Source: Nematostella vectensis
Taxonomy: Eukaryota > Cnidaria > Anthozoa > Actiniaria > Edwardsiidae
Assembly: GCF_932526225.1 (NCBI RefSeq)
Contig: NC_064035.1
Coordinates: 9,969,296-10,033,295, forward strand
Length of the DNA: 64,000 nt
Direction: 5' to 3'
The translations under genes and the position numbers were made by a program. Of this stretch, positions 37,790 to 49,902 are shown one piece after another; within the stretch, counting starts at the first letter, position 1; every line of letters begins with the position of its first letter. Below the pieces are notes generated by a model. It saw only the letters and a program-made list of their open reading frames with translations, had not been told where the DNA came from and searched no databases.

Positions 37790-39745
37790 TCTTGACCAGA
37801 GACACCGGTATACTCGATTGGTGTCTGACCAACAGACCAAAGTACTTTCAGCAACCTTTACAGCTCTCCAAGATGGGTAGTTGCGATCACTACCCAATCC
37901 TTATCAAGCCCAACTTGTCGGTTACCAACCCCAAAGCCCACAAGAGCTCTGTCTGGCGACGAAACTTGCGGCGCAGCATCCTGGACGCCTTTGGCCGCTG
38001 GATCACTCAATTTTGATGGAATACTATCTTGAGTCTTCAGACGGCTAGGGGGAAGTTTGAGCGGTTCTATACTGTCATCACTGACGCTGTGAACACTTAT
38101 CTTCCCTTGCAGAGAGTTCAAGTCTGTGCCACAAACAAACCCTGGATTGGCACATCACTTTGTTCCTTGATTGCTCGCAGACAGAAGGCTCTTACCACCC
38201 TCGGTAAAGACTCTCGCCTGTACAAAGAACTCAGGAATCAAGTGCAAAGAGGGTGTAAAGTATGCAGAGAAAGATACTATCCCAACAAAGTTGCTGCGCT
38301 TAAAGAGTCAAATATTTCCCGCTGGTGGCAGGAAGTCAAATGTCTGAGTGGCTCTGTTGTCTCAAATGAGTGGTGGCACCAGCTGATGGATGACTCTACC
38401 CCGTCGGTCCAGATTCTTGCTGAAAGATTCAATGAGTTTGTCCTTGGTCTTACGTCTAATTTCGCGCCCATCAGCCAGCAAGTTACCTGCTCGGGGCCAG
38501 TCCCCCCTGAACTGCTTATCACCCCTGGAAAGGCGTTTAAAGCCCTAAGTCGCATCAAAGTGAAGAAGTCATCTGGACCTGACCCAGTCCCTAGTGTCAT
38601 ATGGAAGGAATTTGCCCCTGAACTGTCTGTTGTCGTCTGCAACCTGTACAATTCCTCATTGATGGAAGGCTTTGTTCCCCAAGAACTGAAGGAGTCGATT
38701 GTCCATCCAGTGCCAAAGTGCTCCCCTCCAAAGACTCTGAGTGAGGACCTTAGACCCATTACCCTTACTTCTCAGTTAGCTAAAGTTATGGAGGGATTTG
38801 CACTTGATTCGCAATTCGCATGCGTCAAGGATAAGCTTGACCCTAAACAGTTCTCTGTATCAGGGAAGTCTACTGTGCTGGCCCTGGTGTATTTTCTCCA
38901 TTGCATCCTTGAATCGCTTGAAAGAGGCGAAAATTATGTGCGCATATTTTTTGCCGACTTTTTAAAGGGCTTTGACTTAGTCGACCATAACGTCTTAATG
39001 TCTGAGCTCGACCTCCTGGGAATCAACGAGTATCTCCAAAATTGGATTGCTGCCTTTCTCACAGCCCGACCACAGCGCGTCAAAATCAGTGGCCACACCT
39101 CATCGCCTGTGTTCCCTAATGGGGGCGTACCACAGGCACTAAGCTTGCTCCACTATTGTTTGCTATACTTGTAAACAGGCTGGCGAGCACTTGGCCATAT
39201 CGCATTAAGTATGTTGATGACACCACCATCTTTGAAGTGATTCCCAGGTGCTCGCCAAGTTATCTGCCATTTATTGCTAATGATATTTGCAATTTTGCTA
39301 CGGAGCGTGGGATGAGGCTCTCCGGCTCCTTAAGAAATCTGGAGTACCGGTCCAGGATCTTGTTGCCATCTATTGTGTACTCATTAGATCTGTTGTGGAG
39401 TACGCAGGTCCAGTATGGGCTAATATAACAGGGTTCCTTGTCGACATTGTTTAGAGCATCCAAAAGAGGGCCCTCCGTATCGTTTTATACCATCTACGAT
39501 ACAAGGAGGCCTTGGACGCCAGCGGGCTCCAAAGTCTTGCTGACCGCAGGCGCGAGCTTTGTATCAGTCTCATGACCTCCGCTAAGGAGCCAGAACCCCT
39601 TCGATCTGTAATTACTGGAGGCGTAACTAATAACGAGCATGGATACTCACTAAGATCCGGCAGTATGAATACCTACAAACATATTTCTGTAACTAAACGC
39701 TTTGGTGACTTTGTTACTTATCGATTTCTGTAATATTATAACGCT
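37790..39745 (+). mobile_element. 5'-truncated, frameshifted CR1/L2-like LINE
   Basis: Non-LTR retrotransposon remnant. It starts within the end of the endonuclease (LDWCLTNRPKYF, then GSCDHYPILI, about 37800-37905), runs through the linker and reverse transcriptase (SSGPDPVPS, LRPITLTSQLAKVMEGF, FFADFLKGFDLVDHNVL, GGVPQ) and, after a one-base deletion near 39135, continues in another frame with LAPLLFAILVNRL and the catalytic YVDD (about 39212). More breaks follow near 39300-39500. The C-terminal ASGLQSLADRRRELC stretch ends at 39733. It cannot encode a working protein. Clade is my inference. Confidence 0.88.
38029..39174 (+). pseudogene. LINE reverse transcriptase fragment, longest open piece
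   Basis: 381 codons from the linker to just past GGVPQ, where the single-base deletion throws the frame. The catalytic YVDD block is in the next frame (39156-39428) and the C-terminal domain in 39512-39733. It belongs to the truncated LINE above. Confidence 0.85.
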
Positions 39746-39781
39746 ATATGTGCTGGCCCTTTGCCTTAATTCAGTCTGTAA

Positions 39782-40066
39782 TACTGCCATCGGCGGATTT
39801 ACATACCCCTATTCACCCCCCCCCCCCCCCCCCCCCTTAATCTAGGCCTTAGATACAGTATTCGCCGCATTACTGTAACTCTCTCTCCTCGGAGGGCATT
39901 CGGGAATTATAAGAACAAATACCCTGTTGACGAACACAATCCACTTCGTAATCCGAGCCCCTTAAATGAGCCGTTGCATAACAAAGTGTTCTACTCAAGT
40001 AGTCACGTTTCGGCTATAGCGCGTCGGATATCGAGTCGGAGACTGTATTCAGATAACGCACCGTAA
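39782..40066 (+). other. Unexplained open frame after the LINE
   Basis: Open from a poly-C tract (about 39815-39836) to a TAA at 40064. The last 60 or so codons look protein-like, for example NYKNKYPVDEHNPLRNPSPL and HVSAIARRISSRRLYSDNAP. I find no start codon, splice context or family. It could be an element remnant. Confidence 0.25.
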
Positions 40067-40146
40067 CTGAACCGGGGGAGTTAACCAAACAAACTGTTCC
40101 TCTGGCCTTGTTCTACCAGATTTGGTAGTATTCCGGTCTGAGTACT

Positions 40147-42809
40147 ATGGCTTCTTGGATGAGAAACATAAAGGGTTGCATCGACCAATTTGACCTTGCT
40201 CCACCACAACTTGATCACTTTACGTTTGAAGGGGAACCTGAAAAGATAGCTGACATTGCTATGTTCATGGCCAACTTTGGAGAAAAGCTATCATTACTCA
40301 ACGTTGATTTGGAAAAGGAGCTATTGATCCTGGTTAAGACAGCGGATGGCGTGGATTTAAAGAAATCACCTTTCTTTTATATGGTAATTTTAAATATTGT
40401 ATTCCATTTTCTCTTTGATTTCCTCTTAATGCCCTAGTACCATTTTACACTCATTTTCAGTCACACATACTGTACACCTTGTGTTTTTTGTTACCGAGTC
40501 GGGACTGTTTTTTTGAGGAAGCCATTTCTTAGTTACGGCGGGCGGGCGTATGTAGACTTTGACACTGTACAAAACTAAGAAAATCGCCCACCCCTTGGAA
40601 CAAAACAGCAGTTAAATGCCCCTACTCCTCGGGATGCATACTATAGACAACAAGTCCTCTGAAATAAGCCTTATCTTTTAAAGCCAGTACACCGCAGCAA
40701 GTACATTTGTACCCATAACTATGAAAATAACACTAAAAAATGAAAAAATAAATAATCTCCATTTGCCGTTAGTTATCATTCATATTCGTTTTTACACATT
40801 TTGCTGTGCAGCTTGCCACATGCTGATACATGGATTTGCTTGCTACAGAGGAAAAAGTCTCAAACCAGAAACTGACATTTGCAAAGTACATTTTGTGACG
40901 CTATTCACTTGTCCCAAAAACCCCAGGGTGGAGACACACGTTCTTAGAGTCGAAAACAGTCAATTCCCCCAAACCCATCGGGCCAGTTTTTCCTGGGACC
41001 ATGGAGGTGGGGTTTCAAATGACTAGTGCATTATTCTATTGATGGCTTTGTGTATATCGGTATTTTCTCGTTGACAGTAGTAAAATATCTAATTTAATAT
41101 GACACTCGTAAATCATGTTCTCTGTTTGTCAAGGGTCTATTAAGAGGCAAAGAGGTTACACACACATGGCATCAGCCTGCGCCCACATGCTCCCAAAACT
41201 AGATTGTAACATAAGAAAACATTTTTGTGCATCTGTTCTATGATAGATGTACAGAAGACGTCACAGCTCATGAACAACAATCATGCAACTCCACTTTATT
41301 TTTCTTCATGTCACGCTGTGACAACATTTGTGCATCTATTAGAGCACAGGCACACACAAAAATGAGACGTTTTAGTTGCTTAAAACATTGTATACTTACA
41401 GTGGTACCTCTATTTCGCCGCCACTCACATCACATGTGCCCACTTTCCAAGTCCTGAGATATTGGTCACTTAAAAAGCAGTTGAAGCCAGCTTTTTTTTC
41501 CCAGTCTCATGTTTTATTTGAAAGCGGGCAGAAAATCTTATTCATGGAACAAATAAACTCTTGGTAGAAAAATGATTATGAAGTAAGGTTTCTGTTGGCA
41601 TTTGTATAATCATGTAAGCTAATATGCATCTAGACTCAGAGCTGTAACAGGCAATGTCAGATTTGGGTGGGGGGCACAATACAGAAACTCTAAGAAAATA
41701 TTGGGGGGGGGGGGGCAACAGCCACGCCCCTACTAGTCATTTCCTTGTATTTTTGAAAATATTAGGGGGCGCCCCACCCCCTGCTACGGCCTTGAGACTT
41801 GGTGCCTTTTCCTGTATTTACAGCCTTTGTGCTCATTCAGAACCGATTCATGGAAACCTTTAGGTACCAAAACATTAAAGTGCCAGACTCTTACAAAAGT
41901 ACTTTACAACATAATCTTGTATTTACAGGTCGCTGTGGGTCCACACTGTTGTGTAAAGCATTAGAAGAACTCTCTACAGTCCAAGCAGTGTCAGAGCCAG
42001 ACATTTTCACTACTATTGGTGTAACTATTAGCCAACTTGAGCGAGAAGTTAAACTTCCTTATCTTAACAAGATATCGCATGCAACACTAGTAGATGTGAC
42101 TCGTGTTGCTATCCTATTGTTAAACTACTATTTCATTTCTGTAGCACCAGAAAAGACAAGTATTTGTTATAAACTCAGGTCATTTGGTTTAGACGGAGCT
42201 GAGATAATCCAAGAGTCAACCCCAAATGCTAAAAACATTTATCTATATCGAAACTGTTATGCATTTGTTGAAAGTTATATTCGCATATTAGCCAAGAACT
42301 ACTATGTTTATTGGTTACTCTCCACACTTCGTTTAGATGCTTGGTTCTTGGATAGACTATTTCCAAAAAGGGAAACAGATGTTTTGACTCACTCTCTTGG
42401 AAAAACAGCAAAATTTGATGATTTTCCTTTTAGAAAAGGTTTCTATTGGTGCTTCAGCCATGCCTGGTGGATAAATGTTGAAAAAGCAGCATTGTTGATA
42501 AAAAAAGATCCAGATAGTTTTTTTCATGCAGTCCTTCGATATGAAGATTTGACCAAACAAAAAGAGAAACTTGTAAAGAGTGTTGCACAACGCTTAGGTG
42601 TTAAATTGGTAAGAGGAGATGAGCAAAAAATTGCTTCTGCTTTCACTTCTAACAGTCAGGAAGGTAATGAAATAGCATCAAAGCGTAACACTGATGATGA
42701 CACTGATGTGTGGTTTGGGGATTGGGAAAAAGGGCAGATAAATGACATTCTTTCCCATCTTGGAAATAAAGTCAAATCTAGTCATTACATTGTAGAGGGC
42801 ACCATTTAA
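40147..42809 (+). CDS. Sulfotransferase-like P-loop protein, two exons
   Basis: Likely PAPS-dependent sulfotransferase-family protein. Exons 40147-40383 (donor GGTAATT) and 41841-42809 (acceptor GCTCATTCAG) join in phase 0 to give 401 aa. An alternative acceptor 17 nt upstream (TTTACAG) would break the frame. The second exon shows FTGRCGSTLLCKALEEL, the 5'-phosphosulfate-binding loop, then YLYRNCYAFVESYIR, the likely 3'-phosphate-binding strand and helix, and RYEDLTKQKEKLV. The N-terminal 80 residues resemble no domain I know. No signal peptide or clear membrane anchor is seen, so a cytosolic or atypical enzyme is possible. Substrate unknown. The intron has a poly-G repeat (41650-41800) and a MITE (40540-41026). 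Confidence 0.75.
40540..41026. mobile_element. Dispersed MITE copy in the sulfotransferase intron
   Basis: Shares blocks with the element at 50611-50986, including GACTTTGACACTGTACAAAA, CTCGGGATGCA, ACAACAAGTC, AAATAAGCCTT and the right end GGGACCATGGAGGTGGGGTT then TGACTAG. The left end is degraded. Confidence 0.65.
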
Positions 42810-44805
42810 AATCTTAAAGACTCCAATAACAATACCAGCAAAGATTCTTTTTTTTTATTAAGATTTGTTTTCCTTGTATACTTATTTGTATTTAATATAT
42901 AAGGGGACTTCTAGAAGGCACAGTCCTGCATACACATAATGTATATAGTATTTTTTTAATTTGTTCTGTATACTTAAGTAAATAACTTTTCTAAAACTTT
43001 GAAGATATTCTGTGATTCCAAGCTTGAAGCATTATTTATATATAGCCATAACTTATAAAGGAATATTTGTCTCAAACGTGTGCACTTAGTGTGTAAGTAG
43101 GAACCTAAAGTCTGCACATTGTTTTTGTTTAACTGATGTTTTGTTTAATTACCTAGTCACCAGGGGCGTAGGCAGGGGGTTGGCCCAGGGGCGTAGGCAG
43201 GGGGGTGGCCCAGGGGCTTAGGCAGGGGGGTGGCCTAGGGGCTTAGGCAGGGGGTGGCCCAGGGGCATAGGCAGGGGGGTGGCCTAGGGGCATAGGCAGG
43301 GGGGTGGCCTAGGGGCGTAGGCAGGGGGGCCCAGGGGCGAAGGCAGGGGGGTGGCCCAGGGGCGAAGGCAGGGGGGGGGCCCAGGGGCGTAGGCAGGGGG
43401 TGGCCCAGGGGCGTAGGCAGGGGGGTGGCCTAGGGGTGTAGGCAGGGGGGTGGCCTAGGGGTGTAGGCAGGGGGTGGCCCAGGGGCGTAGGCAGGGGGGT
43501 GGCCTAGGGGCGTAGGCAGGGGGGTGGCCTAGGGGCCCCGGCACCCTCCCCCCTTTTAGCAGCCAAAAATACAGTAAATGTAAGAGACATCTAAAATACA
43601 GGAGAAAATGCCTTGAAAGTCCCTTTTTGGCCCCCTCCTGTTATAAATCCTGGCTACGCCACTGATTACTTTTATTTCATGATTGACATGTTATTTTATT
43701 ATAGTGTAAGTTGAAAGCATATGTTACTGAGTCAAAGCAGTAAGCCAAAGATTTATCAAAGAGTTGCTATTTCATGATTTTTAAGTTTTAAGAGTTTTAA
43801 AGGAGTTCTTCCCACATAGTCGGAGAACATATGTAGTATAGGCACATTTTCTATCTTTGTTGTAATTTATTTTAGTCTCAGATTTGAAAGCTCAGCTTCT
43901 GATTACGAATTGTACATCTACTTTATTGTTTTCATTGCATAAATGTCTGATTAAAAAAAAATCAAGGTAAATTAGTACTGTTTTGGTCCACAACATTACA
44001 TTACATTAATCCCACATCTGGGCCAGCACCTGCCAGCACTGCTGGCGAACTTTCGCTTGGAAATGTCAAAATGAGAAATGACATTTCCTTTGTCTTGTGG
44101 TCAGTCGAGCAAGAATTCACCAGCAATGCTGGTGAGATGCTGGCTAGACGTTGGCCTAGCGGCATTGTTAGCGCAGTTTGAACACCGTGATGGGAGGTGC
44201 TGGTTGGTGCTGGTCAAAATTTTGATTTAGTTCAAACTTTTGGCCAACACTTTGCCAGCATCTTCTTTGTCTCGTGGTCCTTCGAGCATAAGCTGTGCCG
44301 GCGCAGTTTGCACACGAACCTAGCAATGCTGGGCTCATTTGCATCGTTTTCATAGAAAAAAATAGCTCGCGTCCGAATACCGCTGTCATTTGAAAAATAA
44401 TAAACGTTACCGCATCTATAATAAAAAAAAAAGATCGCAAATTTTTGGTAGTGAAAACAATATATAACTGGAATGTAGATATCATGTAAAACAAAATCCC
44501 ACGTGCTACTTTCTAATTATCAGATTGAATTCATTGTTTTAATCGTCCTATTATTGCTCGTAGTCGTAAAAATGAGACCGCTACAACATCAGGGTAAAAA
44601 ACAGACCCGAATTCAACAGGAATCCAGCTGTAAAATGATGGGTTGCCTTTGGTTCTGTCATGCATCAAACATGCATCAAACTTATTACCAACATGCTGGC
44701 CATGTGTTGGGGCAGTTTGCACATCGGCCTAACTCCGGCCTATCACTCCGTCAGCATTTCTGGGCCAGCAATGCAGGCAGGTGCTGGCGCAGTTTGTACA
44801 GGGCT
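42810..44805. other. 3' region between convergent sulfotransferase and P4H-like genes
   Basis: Holds the sulfotransferase 3' untranslated region, the G-rich minisatellite (43163-43540), a dispersed-repeat end (to 43665) and diverged GCCAGCA-rich duplicated sequence from about 44010 to 44800. In that last stretch CTTTGTCTTGTGGTC (about 44090) and CTTTGTCTCGTGGTC (about 44266) are 176 bp apart, and related end motifs at 44020 and 44780 suggest an old MITE. No further gene seen. Confidence 0.5.
43163..43540. repeat. G-rich minisatellite of about 25 bp, about 15 copies
   Basis: The unit is AGGGGCGTAGGCAGG followed by GGGGTGGCCC, with length varying by one or two G and CGTAGG/CTTAGG/CGAAGG variants. 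It leads directly into a dispersed repeat whose rest matches 11640-11800, so the array appears to be an expansion of that repeat's terminus. Confidence 0.95.
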
Positions 44806-47576
44806 TTAATCATGCCAGAAATCTCCATTCTCCCAGGGTTCATTATGCAGCCAAATTTGTGCAATCCACTTTTCCCCACTTACCACAGGGCATGACCCAT
44901 GCAAGGACAATGCATCAACATCATCACCATCAACATGATTCCAAAACAGAAGACAAGACAGAACTTCTGGTGAGACTTTAACCATATTGTTCTCCTTCCC
45001 ACAAATGGAATCCAGTGAAGGTTTATCAACATTCTCTTTTTTAAGTTGGATGCTACTGATATTGGTTGCCAATGGAAATATTGTTTCTCCTCCACTTTTC
45101 ACATCATTTAAATAAACCAAAAATGTTGCAGTCCGTTTTACTCTTCTCTGATTCATCAAGAAACCAGAATCATAGTGCAAGGAATATTTCTGGCCTACTT
45201 TGTACTTGGTTAAGGCGACAGGTTCTGCAAATCTCCATTGTGTGTTTGATAACTTTCCAGCTAGCTGGGCTATATCTCTGAGAATAGTGATTTTGGAATC
45301 TTCTTTATTTTTTAAATATAAAGAAGAGGAAAACCCACTTTCAGTTTCTTTCGTCAGCCTTTCTGTAGCCAACCCCAGCAAATTTTCCTGCTGCTTATTT
45401 GTGATACAATTTCTATATAGATAAATATTTGGGTAAAATGAAATTATCTGAGGTTGTGATGGTATATTATTTGTTGCTTGTTTGTCCAGTACTCCTTTAA
45501 AAAAACACCAGAAAATAAATATCAATATCTACTCAGACACATTTGTGGCTTGGTTTCAGTGAAAAGCACAAGGTGCTCAGCTTCTCTAATTCATGGAACC
45601 TACGGAAACCTACAGAACCTACGGAAACTTCTCTCTAAGCCACTAAATAACAAAAAAAACATACATTTGTCCACATACCCGGAGTACCAGAGGCTTGAGC
45701 TTCACACGTTTAATTTCACTTGAAGGTGAAGAATAAACATTTCTTAAAATGTACATAAACTCGGAAACCCGGAAAGTCAACTGGTCAGCCTGATCAACTC
45801 AATGCATTTAAAATTATACCCAAAAAGAATGTCAAGTTGTAGTGAGTTTGGGGTAATAAGGGAAAGTTCATTTATTATCCTGGAAGGGGGGGGAGGATAC
45901 CGTGGAGGGGCCTCAAGACATTTCTGAGGTGTCTAGAGGGGGGGAGGGCGAAAACTTTATTGATTTTGAAAGGGATGGGGGCTCTGGTTTCTTTGGGTGT
46001 TGATTCTCTTCTATATAATTTGACCAAGTGTCAAATCAGACTTCTTGGTTCAGGCGGAAAATTGTTCCTCCTGAAAAGGGGGGGGGGTAAATTTCAGCCC
46101 TTATTTTGATCAAACTACTCCACAACCTATTGAGTGTGACGTCTGAATCAACCTCGAACCCATGGTACAAAAGGTATTTGAGTCGATATAAACAGATGAT
46201 AAGATTCGGCACGACAGGAGCGTGACGTAAGGTATCGGCACCTATTCTCGACCACATGAAATTAATGTCAAATATTTCGTAAACAATGAAGAACAAGCCA
46301 AAAGTGACCCACCAAATTGCAGAAACAACGTAGGTGAAACATGAACTCTAAAGCTTTTTACGAATGTTTGTTTCGCTTGGCTCATTGAATTATTATCTTA
46401 CGCAAGGTTATATAACATACAGAAAATTGTGTTTGACTGCACTACGTGAGGAAGAAAAAACGCTGTAAAAACCTCCAGCATTTACTGATCGTGATGAAAA
46501 TCACTCAGCAAATCCACCATTCTGTTGTTTGTGTCCCAGTGTGCTTTCTGGCCTTTGATTCAGCCTCGGTTTCATGCTAGCTTTCATTGTTTGAGCCTCG
46601 GTCACTGCACCTATTTTGGACCACTCAACAATTCAAAACAAATTTGAGCAATTGCAAGTTTGGCTGTGCAGTATGACACAGTTAGTCTGCAAATATTTAT
46701 GAGGGGGCTATTTTTCCACACGTCACCTGCACAGGGAGTGTGTATAATCCACAGATTGACGACCACTTAACGAACGCATATTTCCGCATACTTCCGCCCC
46801 CCTGCTTGCCTTACTTGCTTGCTTTGCGCGCGTAATGTCAGTTTTGAATCGCTTGTTGCTGAGCCAAATGAAGCTTAGAATGGAACTTTTGGAAACTACA
46901 TTTATCAGAGATTATTGTCTGTGGTATCTTAGCTAAAATGAAATTTTTCATGCTATTTTTCCAAATGGACGAGAGTGGGTTCTGAGCGGAGGAGAATAGG
47001 TTTGACTGGACGCGAATTGGTTGGGCAAAGGGTTTGTATTTACTTTGATTTTTTCTTTAAAAAAACATACTTGTGAGAATAGTCGAAGTCTACAGAATTA
47101 TTTTAACTTGAAAGAAGCACAACAATGCAAAATATTCCTCTTTGACTTTAAATTTTCGCTGGAAATACATTTCAAAGATAAAGTGGTCGAGAATAGGTGT
47201 CAATACCTTATGAATCGGGTCTTAGTTGTAGTGAGTTTATTGGTACTTTAAGTAATTTCTTTGTTATTTAGCGTCTTAGAGACGTTTCCGTAGGCTTCCG
47301 CAGGTTTCCGTAGGTTCCGTGAATTACAGATGCCGCAAGGCGCTAGGGGAAAGGGAGATAAAGACAGTGTGCTGAAATTACCTCACCATCTAAATTTGTC
47401 TCACACGAAGCAGCTCCAAAAAAACCGGTTTCCATGGGATCCGTCCAAGACGTTTCTTGTCGCTTTTCTCTGATACATTGACCATCTTTTAATGCAGATG
47501 TTTGAGGTAACTTACAAAAAAACACGAAATAAGAAGGTAGCAAAACGCAAATCAAAAGCAAACTTTTGTCCGCCAT
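44806..47576 (-). CDS. Prolyl 4-hydroxylase-like 2-oxoglutarate/Fe(II) dioxygenase, two exons
   Basis: Likely hydroxylates proline in secreted or other substrates. Exons 47576-47387 (donor GGTGAGG) and 45494-44806 (acceptor TTTAAAG) join in phase to give 292 aa. The N terminus (MADKSLLLICVLLPSYFVFF) looks like a signal peptide or anchor, implying the ER lumen. Iron ligands are visible in HYDSGF (His170, Asp172) and LHGSCPV (His262), with the 2-oxoglutarate-binding Lys272 in SGEKWIAQIW. FLVYLNDVKSGGETIFP is the typical beta-strand block between them. It is shorter than collagen P4H alpha subunits (no peptide-substrate domain), nearer to small P4H proteins. The intron holds a 1.7-kb inverted-repeat element. 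A GTAATT donor 5 nt later breaks the frame. Confidence 0.85.
45590..47335. mobile_element. Non-autonomous element of about 1.7 kb in the P4H-like intron
   Basis: The left end ATTCATGGAACCTACGGAAA is inverted at the right as TTTCCGTAGG then TTCCGTGAAT, and the next blocks (TCTCTAAG.C.CTAAATAACAAA) also pair, giving arms of about 70 bp with mismatches. Inside, CACCTATTCTCGACCAC near 46240 and its inverse near 47187 form another pair. The interior ORFs have no recognisable protein. Confidence 0.7.
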
Positions 47577-47827
47577 CTTGAATTTAAATCATAAAGCATG
47601 TTCCGCTCACAAATATCTTGAAACAGGTATCCCGTTAGATAAGAATTAGCCTGCGTAGCGCTCAAGGGAAGAAGGGTTCAAGTGTCTGGGGTCGGAAACT
47701 ACTAGTTTCCCACCACCCCTAGATTTTAATTAAAACAACTAGGCCTTTTTTGACTTGTATTTCTAGCAAGTGAATATCTTTAACCTAGAAAATAGATTTT
47801 TTTTACTTGGACATGACTGGACCAGGG

Positions 47828-48637
47828 GCTCATAAGTAGGGGCAATCAACTTCCCCATATTCTGGTACTATATAGTTGTCACGGCGTTTCCTAGGATCAG
47901 GCTATTTTTAGACGCTCGGATGAGCCAATCAGATTCGACCTTTGTGTTGACGTTTTGGCTGAGCTCTACTGTACGCCTGTATGCGGACAGTGCTGAATAA
48001 CGTATGCGCATGCGCGTGCTCTGGCGAAAACAAGCACAATCGTAGTGTTGAATCGTTCGAGAAAAGGTACGAAAGGCTGACTTCAGTCGCTGATTTGACT
48101 AACTGTACAGCACTAAAATCATACTGTACAAAAGATGTCAGATTTGTGTGATAATGAGGGAGTCATAAAGAAAATTATAGCCTTAGGTTTGGTCTAGTTT
48201 TCTTAGCATTCGCCAAAATGTGACAGTTCGCCGGTAAAAAGCCGCCATTTCAAAACAAAAAGGGTGGTATAACCGCGCGATACTGGAACTAGTCTTGCGT
48301 TTTTCAGCACTGTACGCGCAGTTTCAGGCAAAAAGCTATGTTCTCTCTTCGGTACTTTGACTTTTGTTGCTCTCTTCTTTGGTATTAATCCAACCCTACC
48401 TACGACTTTGAATTCTAGCTTGCAATTATCTTGGTAAACAAACAAAACCGACGGATGATGGATAAAAATATATTCTTCCTAACAACAATTTGCGCGTGCA
48501 GGCTCACGTCACTCGCGCACGCGCACCAACGCCAACGTAGCTGGTTGGTCCGTTCGTGCGCGCGCGTCTAAAAATAGGCTGATCTTGGGAAACGCCGTGA
48601 CAATAATATATTACAGATGATTGCCCCTACTTATGAG
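47828..48637. mobile_element. MITE-like element with long inverted ends
   Basis: CTCATAAGTAGGGGCAATCA (47828-47847) is exactly inverted at 48618-48637, and GTCACGGCGTTTCC then CAGGCTATTTTTAGACGC is inverted just inside the right end. Length is about 810 bp; the interior has CpG-rich GCGCGCG tracts and no credible ORF. Confidence 0.85.
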
Positions 48638-49186
48638 GACTCATTGGAAGAGCAGAGATGATATGCATAGCTTTTCTAGAAAAAAAATATTTCCTTAAAA
48701 CCATCAGATTCAGGCAAGGTTTTGTGATAAGATTACTTTGACAGTGAATATACAGGAAAAGTATCAAAAGTGGATTGACACTGCTGCTTTAAATTTATCA
48801 AGGCAAATATTTGTATGGAATTTGGGCCCCCTGTGGTTTCCCAAATGGTTTTAATATAAAAATTATCTGATAGAATATCATCCATATCTTAATAAGGCTT
48901 GTTTGTCTATCGACAAGAATATATATATATTTGCATACACTGTTGTATACACCTAAGCTTCACAAAAATCTATTGTTCTCAGGCAGGGAGGCAAACATAA
49001 TTTTAAGGATGTGTTTTATAACACAATGACCCCTCAACCGGCCTTGAGAAGTACCCACAACCAAAAAAATCATATAAAAAAACAAGATGAAGGTAATCAG
49101 GCATCAGTCTAAGGAATCAATGGTCTTGAAGATATGTATCCAACCAAGGTGATAGCAAATGTAAATGTAAAATGTTTAAAACCTTT

Positions 49187-49335
49187 AAAAGAAAAAGTCG
49201 ACAACAACGCAGATTTATGTTTTTTAGAACGATATTTCGGCAGGCCAATACCTGCCTTCTTCACTTTTAAAGGTTTTATTAATTAATCAACTGTCGACGC
49301 AGACCATAGAGGCTGTCCGGTGGTTTCTTCCTACG
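49187..49335. repeat. Retroelement-tail-like sequence
   Basis: Contains ATATTTCGGCAGGCCAATAC then CTGCCTTCTTCAC, a self-complementary GGCAGG...CCTGCC motif resembling tails of Penelope-like or related retroelements. Bounded by GTCGAC on both sides (49197 and 49293). Identity is uncertain. Confidence 0.3.
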
Positions 49336-49336
49336 T

Positions 49337-49737
49337 TTTTGTAAAATGTTTGTCATTTGTATAGCGCACTTTAACATACGAAATGATCAAATGCGCTTCA
49401 CGTGTGACTGACTTAACCCGTCAGTGTGTAGATACGGACTGCTCCACGCAGTTTACAATCATGAGTGAGTTAGTGTGTAAGCATTGTCACTGAAGATGGT
49501 ACCACGGGCCAGCGTCCCCAGCGGTTCTTTTACGTCCCCCAATACAGGTTAATGATGTGCGATGAGAGACAAGCCATCCGGCTTAACGTCCTTGTCCGAG
49601 TAAACGAGGGATTCACAGTCCCCAATTTAGAGAGCCAGGTCTATTACACCACTGAAAAGTTGATCTGACCATGGTTCGAACCCAGGCCCTCTTGCTTGAG
49701 AAGCGAAGCCCGTACCACTGAGCTATCGCGCCAGTCT
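49337..49737 (-). mobile_element. tRNA-derived SINE
   Basis: The head at 49737 to about 49665 has a tRNA-like A box (TAGCTCAGTGG) and B box (GGTTCGAACC) spaced as in a Pol III promoter. A body follows with GGACGTTAAGCCGGATGGC and ACGTAAAAGAACCGC, then a LINE-like tail AAAGTGCGCTATACAAATG. It is a SINE, not a working tRNA: the head lacks a proper acceptor stem and runs into the body. Confidence 0.85.
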
Positions 49738-49902
49738 CCAACTACTAGCAATTACTCTTTAGCCAAATAATAGCTCAGGTGCTTTGACAAATTTCAAATC
49801 ATACAAGGATAAAAAAAAGCAGAATCACCCCTCGCAACAAAACGCTCAAAATACCACACAAGAGAGAGATCAGCAAACACAGCTCAAGACACAAATGGAT
49901 AC

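Noticed and set aside
37790-39733. Functional retrotransposon
   Set aside because: It is 5'-truncated and frameshifted near the catalytic YVDD, so only a relic.
46036-46296. Minus-strand frame with a hydrophobic stretch
   Set aside because: Part of the inverted-repeat element in the P4H-like intron; motifs such as TATTCTCGACCAC recur in non-coding copies.
49665-49737. Functional tRNA gene
   Set aside because: A and B boxes are present but the head merges into a SINE body and lacks a sound acceptor stem.
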